A DNA stretch of 64,000 nt from Heyndrickxia acidiproducens DSM 23148 (GCF_000374345.1 NZ_KB893977.1:97197-161196), one strand, 5' to 3'. Counted from the stretch's first letter, positions 1 to 8,509 are shown. Numbers and translations: made by a program. Notes: a model not told the origin generated them from the letters alone.

Positions 1-565
1 GGTCGATATCCTGCTGGTAATTAAAAATTTCCACTTCAAGCGGGCTTGGCTCTTCATTAAACCGTTTTTTAAATAAATGGTTAAAAAAAATGATCATCCC
101 GGCCCCGAGCCCGAAAGAGTATGGAATTTGAAAAAGCAGCGGCGTGTCGTCATGAATACCGGTAATCATATAATAAATTTTCTCTTGGGCCGCCCGCATT
201 CCCACGTCCACATGAAAATTGATGATCGCAAGGGCTGACCCGAGAAAAAGCAGGATCCATATCAATGTAAATAACAGGAACGGCACTTTCCTTTTCCGCC
301 CGGCAATTTCAATGATGGTTTGCGAAGGCCCGACCGGCGAAATTTCAGCTGCCGGAACTTGTTTTTTTATCGCCGTAATCATTTTCATTAAATCAATGAC
401 AACTGTTTCCCGGTCCGCTTTTGAAAGATGGTAAATAGGAATTTGCGGAAGGAGGCCTTGCAAATGGCCGGGGGCATTGATTTGTGCAATATGGGTTAGA
501 AGGATTAAACTATCAGGTTTTACGCGGATCCGGTGGCGCGGCCGCAAATATATCGTTTCATCCAT
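1..565 (-). CDS. spoVAA: Stage V sporulation protein AA (partial, C-terminus beyond window)
   Basis: First gene of the spoVA operon, whose membrane products carry Ca-dipicolinate into the forespore and release it at germination. The 188 residues present start MDETIYLRPRHRIRVKPD and include a hydrophobic segment (VPFLLFTLIWILLFLGSALA), fitting SpoVAA. The ATG at 563-565 follows a GGGGTG ribosome site. The gene lies directly downstream of sigF, as in B. subtilis, and has a sigma-G-like promoter at 598-626. The rest of the gene and of the operon lies outside the window, so completeness cannot be judged. Confidence 0.88.
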   Translation of the reverse strand, partial: MDETIYLRPRHRIRVKPDSLILLTHIAQINAPGHLQGLLPQIPIYHLSKADRETVVIDLMKMITAIKKQVPAAEISPVGPSQTIIEIAGRKRKVPFLLFTLIWILLFLGSALAIINFHVDVGMRAAQEKIYYMITGIHDDTPLLFQIPYSFGLGAGMIIFFNHLFKKRFNEEPSPLEVEIFNYQQDID

Positions 566-597
566 TTTAATCACCCCGCCGATATCTTAGTCGTTGT

Positions 598-626
598 TAG
601 TATGCGGTAATGTGGGCAATTCATGC
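598..626 (-). promoter_or_regulatory. Sigma-G-type promoter for spoVA
   Basis: On the minus strand GCATG (622-626) and CATACTA (598-604) are separated by 17 nt, close to the sigma-G consensus GHATR / CATNHTA. The site lies 32 nt upstream of the spoVAA ATG. In B. subtilis spoVA is a sigma-G operon. Pattern match only. Confidence 0.6.
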
Positions 627-723
627 ATACAGGGGAAATGATTTGAGGAACAAAGGGGATGAACCGCCCCTGTTATGGATCGTTCGGGGTGAATTTTTGC
701 GCGCAAAAAAAGCGCATAGCTTT

Positions 724-1482
724 TTACATCTCCATGCGCTCTTTCATGACTTCCAATATTTTTTTCTCAAGCCGGGAAACCTGGACCTGGGAAATGCCAA
801 GCCGGTCGGCGACTTCAGATTGGGTCTGGTCTTTGTAATATCTGAGGTAGACGATCAGGCGTTCCCTTTCTTCCAATCCCCTGATGGCTTCCTGCAAGGC
901 GATTTTATCAAACCATTTCTGGTCATTCTGGTCAGAAATCTGGTCAAGCAAAGTAATGGGGTCGCCATCGTTTTCATAAACCGTCTCATGGATGGAAGAA
1001 GGGGATTTTCCCGCTTCCTGCGCCATTACAACGTCTTCAACGGTAATCCCGAGCCATTCGGAAAGCTCAAGTACGGTGGGCGACCTGCCGTGCTTTTTCG
1101 TTAACTCATCACGTGCTTTCCGGATGCGGTTGCCCGTTTCTTTTAAAGACCGGCTGACTTTTACGGTACCATCATCACGCAAAAAACGCTGAATCTCCCC
1201 GATGATCATGGGAACCGCATAGGTTGAGAATTTTACATCGTAGGATAAGTCAAATTTATCCACCGATTTTAGGAGGCCGATACAGCCGATTTGGAATAAA
1301 TCATCCGGTTCGTATCCGCGGTTTAAAAAGCGCTGGACAACGCTCCAGACCAGCCGCATATTTTTTTCAACAATCAGATCGCGTGCCGCCTGCTCCCCGC
1401 TTTGGCTGCGCCTGATTAAGTCTTTGACCTCTTCATCCTTTAAATAGGTGTGTTTTTTGCCTTTTTTCAGTTCTACATCCAT
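724..1482 (-). CDS. sigF: RNA polymerase forespore-specific sigma factor SigF
   Basis: Sigma-F, the first compartment-specific sigma factor, active in the forespore and held inactive by SpoIIAB. The 252 residues contain a region 2 block (GYEPDDLFQIGCIGLLKSVD), the region 2.4 part KFSTYAVPMIIGEIQRFLRD, and a region 4 helix-turn-helix (QSEVADRLGISQVQVSRLEK), at the usual family length of about 255. I chose ATG 1482 over an in-frame GTG at 1488 because AAGGAG lies 8 nt before the ATG but only 2 nt before the GTG. It is third in spoIIAA-spoIIAB-sigF, 12 nt after spoIIAB. Confidence 0.97.
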   Translation of the reverse strand: MDVELKKGKKHTYLKDEEVKDLIRRSQSGEQAARDLIVEKNMRLVWSVVQRFLNRGYEPDDLFQIGCIGLLKSVDKFDLSYDVKFSTYAVPMIIGEIQRFLRDDGTVKVSRSLKETGNRIRKARDELTKKHGRSPTVLELSEWLGITVEDVVMAQEAGKSPSSIHETVYENDGDPITLLDQISDQNDQKWFDKIALQEAIRGLEERERLIVYLRYYKDQTQSEVADRLGISQVQVSRLEKKILEVMKERMEM

Positions 1483-1494
1483 CGGCACGACTCC

Positions 1495-1938
1495 TTAATT
1501 GCATAAGGCATTTTTCAGGGCCAAATGCTTTTTTAGACGAACGACGGTGCCTGATTCTGGTTGTGACTGGATTTCCACATCGTCCATAAAGTTCTCCATA
1601 ATGGTAAAGCCCATCCCGGATCTTTCGAGTTCAGGCTTTGTTGTAAACAAGGGCTGGCGGGCTTCTTCCACATCTTCAATGCCTTTGCCTTCGTCGCGGA
1701 TCACCAGTTCAACTGTCCCGTCTTCTTCAATAGCCGCCGACAAATAGACAGTCTCCTCCGGATTTCCTTCATAACCGTGGATGATCGCATTTGTTACCGC
1801 TTCTGAGACAACGGTTTTAATTTCAGTCAATTCGTCAAGTGTCGGATCAAGCTGTGCAATAAAAGCCGCAACGGTTATACGGGCAAAGGATTCATTTTGG
1901 CTGAGCGCTGTGAATTGCAGGTGCATTTCATTTTTCAT
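1495..1938 (-). CDS. spoIIAB: Anti-sigma F factor and SpoIIAA kinase SpoIIAB
   Basis: GHKL-fold serine kinase that binds SigF in the predivisional and mother cell and phosphorylates SpoIIAA. The 147 residues show the N box ([12 protein letters not shown]), the G1 box (RDEGKGIED) and the G2 region ([11 protein letters not shown]). It starts directly after the spoIIAA stop (TGA then ATG), which suggests translational coupling and fixed stoichiometry with its antagonist. Confidence 0.97.
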   Translation of the reverse strand: MKNEMHLQFTALSQNESFARITVAAFIAQLDPTLDELTEIKTVVSEAVTNAIIHGYEGNPEETVYLSAAIEEDGTVELVIRDEGKGIEDVEEARQPLFTTKPELERSGMGFTIMENFMDDVEIQSQPESGTVVRLKKHLALKNALCN

Positions 1939-2289
1939 TCAGGCAACCCCCAATCTGTGGAGCGCATATTGTTCGGATTTATCTAAGCGGATAATTTTAA
2001 ACAGGCCGGATAATTCAAACAATCTCTTCACGGCCGGAGAAATCGCGCAAACGACCATTTCCCCGTTTTTCTGTTTAATTTGCTTATATCTTCCCAAAAT
2101 GACGCCCAAACCGGAGCTGTCCATAAAGGAAAGCTGTTCCAGGTTCAGGACAAGATGGTGGATGCCGTTCTGGTCAATTGCCTTTGTCACGCTCTCGCGC
2201 AGCGCTTCAGCCGTGTGGTGGTCCAATTCCCCCTGAAGCCTGATACATAAAACATCTTTTTTCACTTCCAAGTCAATCGCTAGACTCAC
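1939..2289 (-). CDS. spoIIAA: Anti-sigma F factor antagonist SpoIIAA
   Basis: STAS-domain anti-anti-sigma factor. Its unphosphorylated form displaces SigF from SpoIIAB in the forespore, and SpoIIE reactivates it. It is 116 residues long with the phosphorylatable serine in [12 protein letters not shown], at Ser58, the same number as in B. subtilis. The start is GTG at 2289, 9 nt after GGAGG. First gene of the spoIIA operon, preceded by a sigma-H-like promoter at 2322-2351. Confidence 0.97.
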   Translation of the reverse strand: MSLAIDLEVKKDVLCIRLQGELDHHTAEALRESVTKAIDQNGIHHLVLNLEQLSFMDSSGLGVILGRYKQIKQKNGEMVVCAISPAVKRLFELSGLFKIIRLDKSEQYALHRLGVA

Positions 2290-2321
2290 AATTAATAGCC
2301 TCCTTCGCTTTTAATAGTGAG

Positions 2322-2351
2322 TCATTCGACTTTGGTTCCCGATTTTCCTTC
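2322..2351 (-). promoter_or_regulatory. Sigma-H promoter of the spoIIA operon
   Basis: Minus-strand GAAGGAAAA (2343-2351) and GTCGAATGA (2322-2330) are 12 nt apart and match the sigma-H consensus RnAGGAwWW / RnnGAATww at all but one position. The site lies 32 nt before the spoIIAA start. In B. subtilis spoIIA depends on sigma-H and Spo0A~P. Confidence 0.8.
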
Positions 2352-2400
2352 CTGTTGACAAAAGAAGTAGGAAATCAACAAAAATAGGTCCCATTCGACA

Positions 2401-3564
2401 TTAGTTTGAGCGGGCAAACATGCCGATTGTCCGTTTGAACAGCTGCCACCAGCCGGCCTCCTTCACGGATTGGTTGGAAACAAGTGTTGTTTTTGCCAAT
2501 TGTTTTCCGTCTTCCGTGATGGTCAGCGTCCCGATCGGATCCCCTTTTTTTACAGGCGCTTTTATATGTTCCTTCAGTTTTACTGTTTTCTTAATGCGCG
2601 ATAATTTTTCGCCTTTTTTGGTTAAGACGGAAACCGGCTCAGTTGTCACGGCACGGATCCGTTTTGCGCTGCCTTTGCTGACTTTTACTTCAGCAAGTAC
2701 GGCCCCTTTTTTATAAAGCGAATGTGTCATGTACTGGCTGAAGGCAAAGTCGAGCATTTTCGTTACCTGGGCATTCCGGTCTTTTGTCGACGGTGCGCCA
2801 AATACAACAGCAATCACCCGCATCCCGTCTTTTTTGGCCGTGGCAGTCAGGCAAAACTTCGCATCATTGGTAAAGCCGGTTTTTAAGCCGTCCACGCCCG
2901 GATAATAGCGGACAAGCTTATTGGTGTTCACAAGCCAGAACTTTTTATCCGTATCTTCCCGTAAGTAGTCTTCATATTTGCCCGTAAATTTCGTGACTTC
3001 CTCGTGTTTTAAAAGTTCTTTCGCCATCATGGCCATATCGTAGGACGAACTGTAGTGGCCTTTTACAGGAAGCCCTGTGACATTTGCAAATTTGGTGTCT
3101 TTCAGCCCGAGTTCCCTTGCTCTTTCATTCATGCGGTCGACAAATGCTTCTTCGCTGCCGGAGATCCTTTCCGCCATCGCGACCGCCGCATCGTTCGCCG
3201 ATCCGATTGCGATCCCTTTCAGCATTTGTTCAACCGTCATTTCTTCACCCGGTTCAAGGAAGATTTGCGATCCGCCCATTGATGCCGCATACTCACTGGT
3301 CCGCACTTTTTCGTCCATTTTAATGCTGCCTTTATCAAGTGCTTCCATGATTAACAGCATCGTCATAATTTTCGTCATGGAGGCAGGCGGCAGTTCTTCA
3401 TGGCTGTTTTTACTGTATAATACCGTGCCAGTGTCCCGTTCAATCAAAATGGCTGAACGGGCATTCGAAGCCAGTTCATTCTTTTTCCCGGCGGCATCCG
3501 CACGGGGCTGGAAAACTGCGGCCGCAAAGATCAGACAAATAAGGAGACTTCCGATTTTCTTCAT
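2401..3564 (-). CDS. dacF: D-alanyl-D-alanine carboxypeptidase DacF
   Basis: Low-molecular-weight penicillin-binding protein that trims D-Ala from spore peptidoglycan stem peptides and so controls cross-linking. The 387 residues have a signal peptide (MKKIGSLLICLIFAAAVF), the SxxK motif in PPASMTKIMTML, SxN in GSANDAAVAM, KTG in DGLKTGFT, and a C-terminal PBP5 beta domain ending in a likely amphipathic helix. It lies upstream of spoIIAA as in B. subtilis and has a sigma-F-like promoter, which suggests forespore expression and read-through into spoIIA. Confidence 0.93.
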   Translation of the reverse strand: MKKIGSLLICLIFAAAVFQPRADAAGKKNELASNARSAILIERDTGTVLYSKNSHEELPPASMTKIMTMLLIMEALDKGSIKMDEKVRTSEYAASMGGSQIFLEPGEEMTVEQMLKGIAIGSANDAAVAMAERISGSEEAFVDRMNERARELGLKDTKFANVTGLPVKGHYSSSYDMAMMAKELLKHEEVTKFTGKYEDYLREDTDKKFWLVNTNKLVRYYPGVDGLKTGFTNDAKFCLTATAKKDGMRVIAVVFGAPSTKDRNAQVTKMLDFAFSQYMTHSLYKKGAVLAEVKVSKGSAKRIRAVTTEPVSVLTKKGEKLSRIKKTVKLKEHIKAPVKKGDPIGTLTITEDGKQLAKTTLVSNQSVKEAGWWQLFKRTIGMFARSN

Positions 3565-3650
3565 GATGACCCTCCATCTTGTAGAATAGTAAAACCTTCA
3601 TGCAACATCCACGAATCAAAAGGTGATTCAATTCCTGCATATACAGAACC

Positions 3651-3678
3651 AGTTTTTCCAACATCATGATTTTTATAC
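3651..3678 (-). promoter_or_regulatory. Sigma-F-type promoter of dacF
   Basis: Minus-strand GTATA (3674-3678) and GGAAAAACT (3651-3659), 14 nt apart, resemble the sigma-F consensus GYWTA / GGNRANANTW. B. subtilis dacF is a SigF target. The spacer may be about 1 nt shorter than usual. Confidence 0.55.
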
Positions 3679-3941
3679 AGCGTTTTCCTTTAGAAAAATA
3701 AGAACAGCAACTGGAGGCATATTACCGAAACAAGCAGGAAAGCAAAAAACAAAAAAACCGGAGCAACAACACTCCTGGGAGAGGGATCATGCAGGCCGCT
3801 ATCGGTGCAAAACCATTGTAATCCGCTAAAAAGCAAGATCCGTATTCAGGCAATGCGGCACCGAATTGACTTTGCGCCTATCTCTTCATTATTCTCGTCT
3901 CTTTCAAAAAGAAAAAAAAGGCCGGGCACCGGTTTTCATCG

Positions 3942-3959
3942 GGACGGAAATTTCCGTCC
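3942..3959. repeat. Perfect 18-bp palindrome after xerD
   Basis: GGACGGAAATTTCCGTCC is a perfect palindrome 18 nt beyond the xerD stop. On the minus strand it is followed by a second GC-rich stretch and a T run near 3911-3920, so the region may act as a compound terminator for xerD. Confidence 0.5.
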
Positions 3960-3976
3960 ACTTTAAGAAAGCGGTG

Positions 3977-4870
3977 CTAGGCCCTCGGGTGGAACTTTGC
4001 GTATACATCTTTTAATCTCGTTTTTGAAACATGGGTGTAGATCTGGGTGGTGGAAATATCGGCATGGCCGAGCATTTCCTGGACCGCCCTTAAATCGGCG
4101 CCGTTTTCGATCAGGTGGGTCGCAAAAGAATGCCTGAGCGTATGCGGCGTAATATCTTTTTCAATGTTTGCCTTTTTCGCGAGCCCTTTTAAAATCTTCC
4201 AAAACCCCTGTCTCGTCAAACGGCGGCCGTGGTGGTTCAAAAACAGCGCATCCGTCCTGTGCTGCGCGGATATCAGTTTTGGGCGCCCGTCTTTTATGTA
4301 GCGTTCAACCGAGCTGGCGGCTGTCCTGCCGATCGGGATAATCCTTTCTTTGTCGCCTTTGCCGATGCACTGGATAAATCCCATAGTCAAGTGAAGGCTA
4401 TCTAAATTCAGCTGGATCAATTCACTAACCCGCATCCCGGTCGCATACAGCATTTCGAGCATCGCCTGGTCACGCATATGGAGAGGTGTGTCCCCTTTCG
4501 GCGCGGCAAGCAACGCTTCGACTTCCTGGATCGTTAAAACTTTCGGCAGGCTTCTTTCCGGGCGCGGCGTTTCAATATGGACGGTCGGATCCTGGTCCGT
4601 TGCCTTATCCCTCAGAAGAAACTGGTGAAAAGAACGGATGGAAGCAATATGGCGTGCGATCGTTTTCGATGATTTACCTTGTGTCTTTAAAAAATTCAAA
4701 AAGTGGAGGATATGGACACGCGTCACATCATTTAAAGAACCGAGCTGCTCCACTTTCTGCATGTACCGGATATAACTGTGCAGGTCACGCTCATACGATT
4801 TGACCGTATTGTCCGCCAGCCCTTTTTCAACAACCATAAAATGCATAAAGTCTTTCAATTGATCTTCCAT
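3977..4870 (-). CDS. xerD: Site-specific tyrosine recombinase XerD
   Basis: Acts with XerC/CodV at dif to resolve chromosome dimers. The 297 residues have an N-terminal SAM-like core-binding domain and a C-terminal catalytic domain with Arg in [32 protein letters not shown] and the nucleophile Tyr in IYTHVS. ATG 4870 is preferred over ATG 4876: GGGGAG lies 8 nt before the former and 2 nt before the latter. It follows yqzK almost without gap and is probably coexpressed with it. Confidence 0.95.
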   Translation of the reverse strand: MEDQLKDFMHFMVVEKGLADNTVKSYERDLHSYIRYMQKVEQLGSLNDVTRVHILHFLNFLKTQGKSSKTIARHIASIRSFHQFLLRDKATDQDPTVHIETPRPERSLPKVLTIQEVEALLAAPKGDTPLHMRDQAMLEMLYATGMRVSELIQLNLDSLHLTMGFIQCIGKGDKERIIPIGRTAASSVERYIKDGRPKLISAQHRTDALFLNHHGRRLTRQGFWKILKGLAKKANIEKDITPHTLRHSFATHLIENGADLRAVQEMLGHADISTTQIYTHVSKTRLKDVYAKFHPRA

Positions 4871-4875
4871 TTTCA

Positions 4876-5097
4876 TTACTCCCCGTCCAAATAAAAGAGC
4901 AGCAGGCGCTGTACCCATGCCGGCTGTTCCGGCGACTCTGCACTCACTTTCACTGCAGCCCCCTTTGGTTTTTGATAGCGGTGGTAGCTTTCATATTCCT
5001 GATTCACCCACATAATAGCAAAGTAAAAAAGCAGTGTGAAACCCGAAAACAGAATAAAGATTTTAAGTGCATGCAGCATCATTTTAAACCACGGCAT
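4876..5097 (-). CDS. yqzK: YqzK family small membrane protein
   Basis: A 73-residue protein with one N-terminal transmembrane helix ([21 protein letters not shown]) and a short charged tail ([18 protein letters not shown]). It is identified mainly by position between fur and xerD, where B. subtilis has yqzK, and by size and topology. Its stop lies within a few bases of the xerD start. Function unknown. Confidence 0.8.
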   Translation of the reverse strand: MPWFKMMLHALKIFILFSGFTLLFYFAIMWVNQEYESYHRYQKPKGAAVKVSAESPEQPAWVQRLLLFYLDGE

Positions 5098-5237
5098 TGT
5101 CCGCCCGTCCTTTCCCGTATTGTCCTAATACAAGCTATGACAGACTTTTGCCGTTTTATACATTTTTTCCGAAATCAAGTAAAATTTCCATCCTGCCCGT
5201 CTGAGATTAGAATAACCTTCAGGCAGGTTTGCGAATA

Positions 5238-5266
5238 ATAAAAACCTTTTCCTGATTGAAAAGGCT
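5238..5266 (-). terminator. Rho-independent terminator of fur
   Basis: Minus-strand CCTTTTC and GGAAAAGG arms around a short loop, followed by TTTTTATT, directly after the fur stop. Confidence 0.75.
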
Positions 5267-5269
5267 TGT

Positions 5270-5752
5270 TTATTTTTCATCCGTATTTTCTTTTTTCCGG
5301 GCTTCTTTTTCCTTTGCCTGGCACCTGTGGCAGATCCCGTGAAAAGTCAGGCGATGATCCTTTATCATAAAATTCCAGCGGGTCTCGACAATTTTCTCAA
5401 CGTTCTCCAGTAAATCTTCCTGAATTTCATCCACAGCGCCGCATTCAATACAGACAAGATGATGATGGAAATGCGCAGCGCCCTCTTGCCTGAGATCATA
5501 ACGGTATACTCCATCGCCAAAATTGATTTTATCGACAACTTTAAGTTCCGTTAATAATTCCAGTGTGCGGTAGACGGTGGCAAGCCCGATCTCCGGAGAC
5601 TTTTCTTTTACAAGGAGGTAAACATCTTCCGCACTCAAGTGGTCTGTCTCATGCTCCAGCAAAACACGCACTGTCGCTTCCCGTTGTGGTGTCAACTTGT
5701 AGCTGGCCGAGTGTAATTGTTTTTTTATTCTCTCTATGCGAGCTTCTTCCAT
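5270..5752 (-). CDS. fur: Ferric uptake regulator Fur
   Basis: Iron-responsive repressor of the Fur family. It is 160 residues: a winged helix (SAEDVYLLVKEKSPEIGLATVYRTLELL), the metal and dimer segment HFHHHLVCIECGAVDEI, and a second CxxC (GICHRC) forming the structural zinc site. The C-terminal tail is lysine- and glutamate-rich. The gene stands alone between spoIIM and yqzK, with a sigma-A promoter and AT-rich dyads resembling PerR/Fur boxes upstream. PerR and Zur are alternatives within the family; context next to yqzK-xerD favours Fur. Confidence 0.92.
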   Translation of the reverse strand: MEEARIERIKKQLHSASYKLTPQREATVRVLLEHETDHLSAEDVYLLVKEKSPEIGLATVYRTLELLTELKVVDKINFGDGVYRYDLRQEGAAHFHHHLVCIECGAVDEIQEDLLENVEKIVETRWNFMIKDHRLTFHGICHRCQAKEKEARKKENTDEK

Positions 5753-5781
5753 TTTTTCTCCCCCTTGCCGCTGTCTATGAC

Positions 5782-5809
5782 ATTATAGCAGATTAAGGGA
5801 AATAATCAA
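5782..5809 (-). promoter_or_regulatory. Sigma-A promoter of fur
   Basis: Minus-strand TTGATT (5804-5809), 16-nt spacer, TATAAT (5782-5787), starting about 30 nt before the fur ATG. Confidence 0.65.
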
Positions 5810-5810
5810 A

Positions 5811-5848
5811 ATGAAATGATTATAAACTATTAAATATAATGATTACTA
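5811..5848. promoter_or_regulatory. Two PerR/Fur-like boxes upstream of fur
   Basis: The minus strand at 5811-5825 reads TTATAATCATTTCAT (11 of 14 defined positions of the PerR box TTATAATnATTATAA). The plus strand at 5834-5848 also matches 11 of 14. They abut the fur -35. B. subtilis fur is itself controlled by PerR. AT-rich sequence raises the chance of false matches. Confidence 0.45.
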
Positions 5849-5859
5849 TTAAGGAATGA

Positions 5860-6510
5860 TTATTCATTTATGATTTTCATCACAGTTTGCATTAATTCAG
5901 GAGAAATATACGCTTCGATGCCTGCAGCCATAAGGGCGATCAGAAAGGCAGCAACAAGGGCCATGCAGTACTTCATGAACAGCTGGAAAAACGCAAAATG
6001 AACGTTTTGCTTCATAAAAATTTTACGGATTAAATTTAAGGAAAACATCACCGCCATGACGGAAGTAAAGATGAATACGGGAATAATCAGCAGGTTTTGC
6101 GGCAGGACGGTGGCAAATGACAGCAAAAATCCGTTCCAGCCCATCTGGTTGACCAAAAACCCAATTGAAAATCCGACAACCAGCCCCTTTAAAAATAGCA
6201 GGATCAAAATCAGCGGCAGGCCGATAATGGAAATGCCAAGCACCCAGATCAGCCCGAGAAATTTCATATTGTGAAAAAAGCTGGACCGGAACAAATCTTC
6301 AGCGGCAGCAACTTTACCGGCCGACACTTGTCCGAAAAACTGTTTCAAGTAAAAGAATAAATCTTCTTTTTGGGCAATGGACAAGCTGTTCACAATAATT
6401 GCCCCAAATATGACGCCCATCAAAAAGAGTACAATAATAAAAGAATAGATAGAGGAGTTTTCTTGGATATGGCGACTGATTGGATTAGCTGGCTCGTTTA
6501 ATTTCCGCAT
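5860..6510 (-). CDS. spoIIM: Stage II sporulation protein M
   Basis: Membrane scaffold of the SpoIID-SpoIIM-SpoIIP machine that degrades septal peptidoglycan to allow engulfment. The 216 residues show five hydrophobic helices, starting with SIYSFIIVLFLMGVIFGAIIV. ATG 6510 (MRKLNEPANPIS) was chosen over an upstream in-frame ATG at 6549 because GGGGGG lies 6 nt ahead and the length then fits B. subtilis SpoIIM (about 214). A good sigma-E promoter lies at 6548-6576, fitting mother-cell expression. Confidence 0.93.
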   Translation of the reverse strand: MRKLNEPANPISRHIQENSSIYSFIIVLFLMGVIFGAIIVNSLSIAQKEDLFFYLKQFFGQVSAGKVAAAEDLFRSSFFHNMKFLGLIWVLGISIIGLPLILILLFLKGLVVGFSIGFLVNQMGWNGFLLSFATVLPQNLLIIPVFIFTSVMAVMFSLNLIRKIFMKQNVHFAFFQLFMKYCMALVAAFLIALMAAGIEAYISPELMQTVMKIINE

Positions 6511-6547
6511 GGATTTCCCCCCTGGATCATAAATCATCTCTATGGAC

Positions 6548-6576
6548 AATTTATGGCGCAGGGAAGCTTTTTATGC
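6548..6576 (-). promoter_or_regulatory. Sigma-E promoter of spoIIM
   Basis: Minus-strand GCATAAA (6570-6576), 14-nt spacer, CATAAATT (6548-6555), close to the sigma-E consensus kmATAtt / CATACAnT. It lies 37 nt before the chosen spoIIM start and overlaps the longer alternative start, which supports the shorter protein. Confidence 0.7.
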
Positions 6577-6694
6577 TTTTAATATTTTTGCGAAAAACAG
6601 GGTTTCTGCCGGAAATCACTTGCAGGCGATAAGTTTTTCAGTTTAAACGTTTTTTCTTATCACTGCAGCCAGGGGGCGGTCCCCCGGCCGCATA

Positions 6695-7870
6695 TTAGCC
6701 CATCTGCCCATTTTTTACCCTGCCGTATTTCCCGCCTCCGCCTGATTCAAGCTGAAGTGTGCCTTCCCGCGCTTTCACGATCATATCAGCCAGTTCCGGT
6801 TTCACGACTTCTGCAAGCGCAGCCGCCGGTACCCGGTGCAAAATATCCATTTCCGTTCCGAAATGGTCGAGAAGTCCGGCCATGGTTTTCGGCCCGAGCC
6901 CCGGCAAAAATTCAAGCGGCACCTGGTGGATATAAGGCGGACGCGTTGCAAGCGGCACAGCATCGGCCAGTTCCGTTATTCTTTCTGAAACACCTTTTAC
7001 CTTTTGCGTTGAACCGCAGTGCAGGCATCTTTCCTCACCGGCAGGCATCCGGCACTTTGCGCAGGTCGTGGTGTAGTACTTGCCAAGCAAAGGATTTAAC
7101 CCGTAATTGGCGAGGACTTTTTGATCCCCGCAGCCATGGAACGCTTGTAACACAGAATCGAAATCGGGGGCTTTAAGCTGCAGTGCCTGGTACTCCCTTG
7201 CGATTTTTGCGAGCGAATGCGCATCCGAATTGGTGGTGAAAGTATAGCGGTGCAGTTCTCCGATCCGGTCTGCCATCGAGGTGTCTGAGCTTAAGCCTAA
7301 TTCAACGGCATCGATCAGGTCCGGATCAAGTACTTCTGTGAGCGAACGATGGACGCCTTTTCCGTAAAGACTTTTAAAAGGCGTAAAGACATGGGCGGGA
7401 ATAAACATCCCGGACAGTGCTTTTACTTTTTCCTGCAGTTCGGAAGCAGATGCCCGGATCCGCTGCGTGCTCAAATGCAGATTCGACACTTTTGCGGCAT
7501 ACCACCGGGAAAATGCCACAAGCGCTTCCAGCGTTGGAAAATAGCCAAGCACATGGATCGGGCCAAGGCAATGTGCATCGTTGACTTCCACCTCTACCCC
7601 CGGAATCAGCGTCACTTTATCCTGATACCGGAAACCGCCCGCCGTAAGCGGCACCAAATCCCCTGTATCAACCAGCGTTTTCAATTCCAAAATGACTTCG
7701 GGTGAGTGGCAGTCAATAACGCCGACAATATCCAATCCCTTCGGCTGTTTGGCAGCCTGTAAAATATTTGACAAAGTTAACGTGCGAGACCCCGTAATTT
7801 TCACTGCCTTGCCTGTACGGGTACGGCCGATGTGGATATGAAGATCCGCAAAAAATCGCTGCAAACTCAT
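6695..7870 (-). CDS. yqxK: Endonuclease Q family protein YqxK
   Basis: A 391-residue PHP-type nuclease. EndoQ enzymes nick DNA 5' of deaminated bases (uracil, hypoxanthine) and abasic sites. Seen here: PHP metal motif FADLHIHIGRT at the N-terminus, further PHP blocks (DIVGVIDCHSPEV, TTNSDAHS), a four-cysteine zinc motif (CAKCRMPAGEERCLHCGST) and a helix-hairpin-helix-like segment (LEFLPGLGPKTMAGLLDHFG). ATG 7870 overlaps the nudF stop by 4 nt (ATGA), indicating coupling; the upstream in-frame extension lies inside nudF and is rejected. Biochemical function is inferred from the family. Confidence 0.87.
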   Translation of the reverse strand: MSLQRFFADLHIHIGRTRTGKAVKITGSRTLTLSNILQAAKQPKGLDIVGVIDCHSPEVILELKTLVDTGDLVPLTAGGFRYQDKVTLIPGVEVEVNDAHCLGPIHVLGYFPTLEALVAFSRWYAAKVSNLHLSTQRIRASASELQEKVKALSGMFIPAHVFTPFKSLYGKGVHRSLTEVLDPDLIDAVELGLSSDTSMADRIGELHRYTFTTNSDAHSLAKIAREYQALQLKAPDFDSVLQAFHGCGDQKVLANYGLNPLLGKYYTTTCAKCRMPAGEERCLHCGSTQKVKGVSERITELADAVPLATRPPYIHQVPLEFLPGLGPKTMAGLLDHFGTEMDILHRVPAAALAEVVKPELADMIVKAREGTLQLESGGGGKYGRVKNGQMG

Positions 7871-8415
7871 TTTTGCGCCTCTGTCATGAGCCAGTGCTGG
7901 ATCGCAATCAGTGTTTTGGCATCGCATATTTTTCCGGACGCCAATAACTGCCTCGTTTCTTCCCTTGTGAATTCCGTAATTTCAACAAATTCATCGTCAT
8001 CCGTTGCTTTCGGGTTCGCCAATTTTTCAAGGCCTGTAGCCAGGTACAGATGGATCCACTCATCGGCGAAGCCGGGCGATGTATAAAAAGCGGTAACAGG
8101 TTCCAGTTTTTCGCACGCATACCCCGTCTCTTCCTCCAGTTCGCGGAGCGCTGCTTTTACCGGCTCTTCCCCCGGTTCCAGTTTTCCCGCCGGTATCTCA
8201 ATCAAGGCACGTTCCGCCGCTTTCCGGTACTGCTCGACAAGCACAATTTTATTTTCCTTAGTAACAGCAAGCACCGCAACTGCACCGGGATGGTAAATAA
8301 CTTCGCGCTTGGACGTTTTTCCGTCCGGCAGTTTGACATCCAGCACCTTGAGATGCACAATCTTGCCGTTAAAAATTTCTTCTGTCTTTAAAGTCTTTTC
8401 TTCAAATTTATGCAT
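7867..8415 (-). CDS. nudF: ADP-ribose pyrophosphatase (Nudix)
   Basis: Hydrolyses ADP-ribose to AMP and ribose 5-phosphate, clearing a reactive metabolite. It is 182 residues with the Nudix box GKLEPGEEPVKAALRELEEETGY and the downstream YTSPGFADEWIHLYLA block typical of ADPRase. The start follows AAGGAGATTAGGAC. It overlaps yqxK by 4 nt. Gene order nudF then mciZ on the opposite strand matches B. subtilis. Confidence 0.95.
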   Translation of the reverse strand: MHKFEEKTLKTEEIFNGKIVHLKVLDVKLPDGKTSKREVIYHPGAVAVLAVTKENKIVLVEQYRKAAERALIEIPAGKLEPGEEPVKAALRELEEETGYACEKLEPVTAFYTSPGFADEWIHLYLATGLEKLANPKATDDDEFVEITEFTREETRQLLASGKICDAKTLIAIQHWLMTEAQK

Positions 8416-8509
8416 GTCCTAATCTCCTTGTTCTTAATCGAAATCTCTCTCATATATATTAGCACAAACAGACTTCGTTATCGGTATGCCGAAACCGGGA
8501 GGGAATCAT

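Larger units (their letters stand above)
3565..3976. other. Intergenic gap where deoB and pupG sit in B. subtilis
   Basis: About 410 bases between dacF and xerD with no convincing coding sequence on either strand. It holds the dacF promoter at 3651-3678 and a palindrome next to the xerD stop. In B. subtilis the phosphopentomutase (drm/deoB) and purine nucleoside phosphorylase (pupG) genes occupy this position; no remnant was recognised here. Confidence 0.7.

Noticed and set aside
610..1104. Plus-strand reading frame opposite sigF
   Set aside because: Antisense to a highly conserved sigma factor; no ribosome site and no family resemblance.
6664..6690. Terminator after yqxK
   Set aside because: A GC-rich stem exists (GGGGG/CCCCC) but no T run follows on the minus strand.
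8452..8459. Sigma-E promoter for mciZ
   Set aside because: CATATATT could be a -10, but no acceptable -35 lies 13-15 nt upstream, so it is not listed as a feature.
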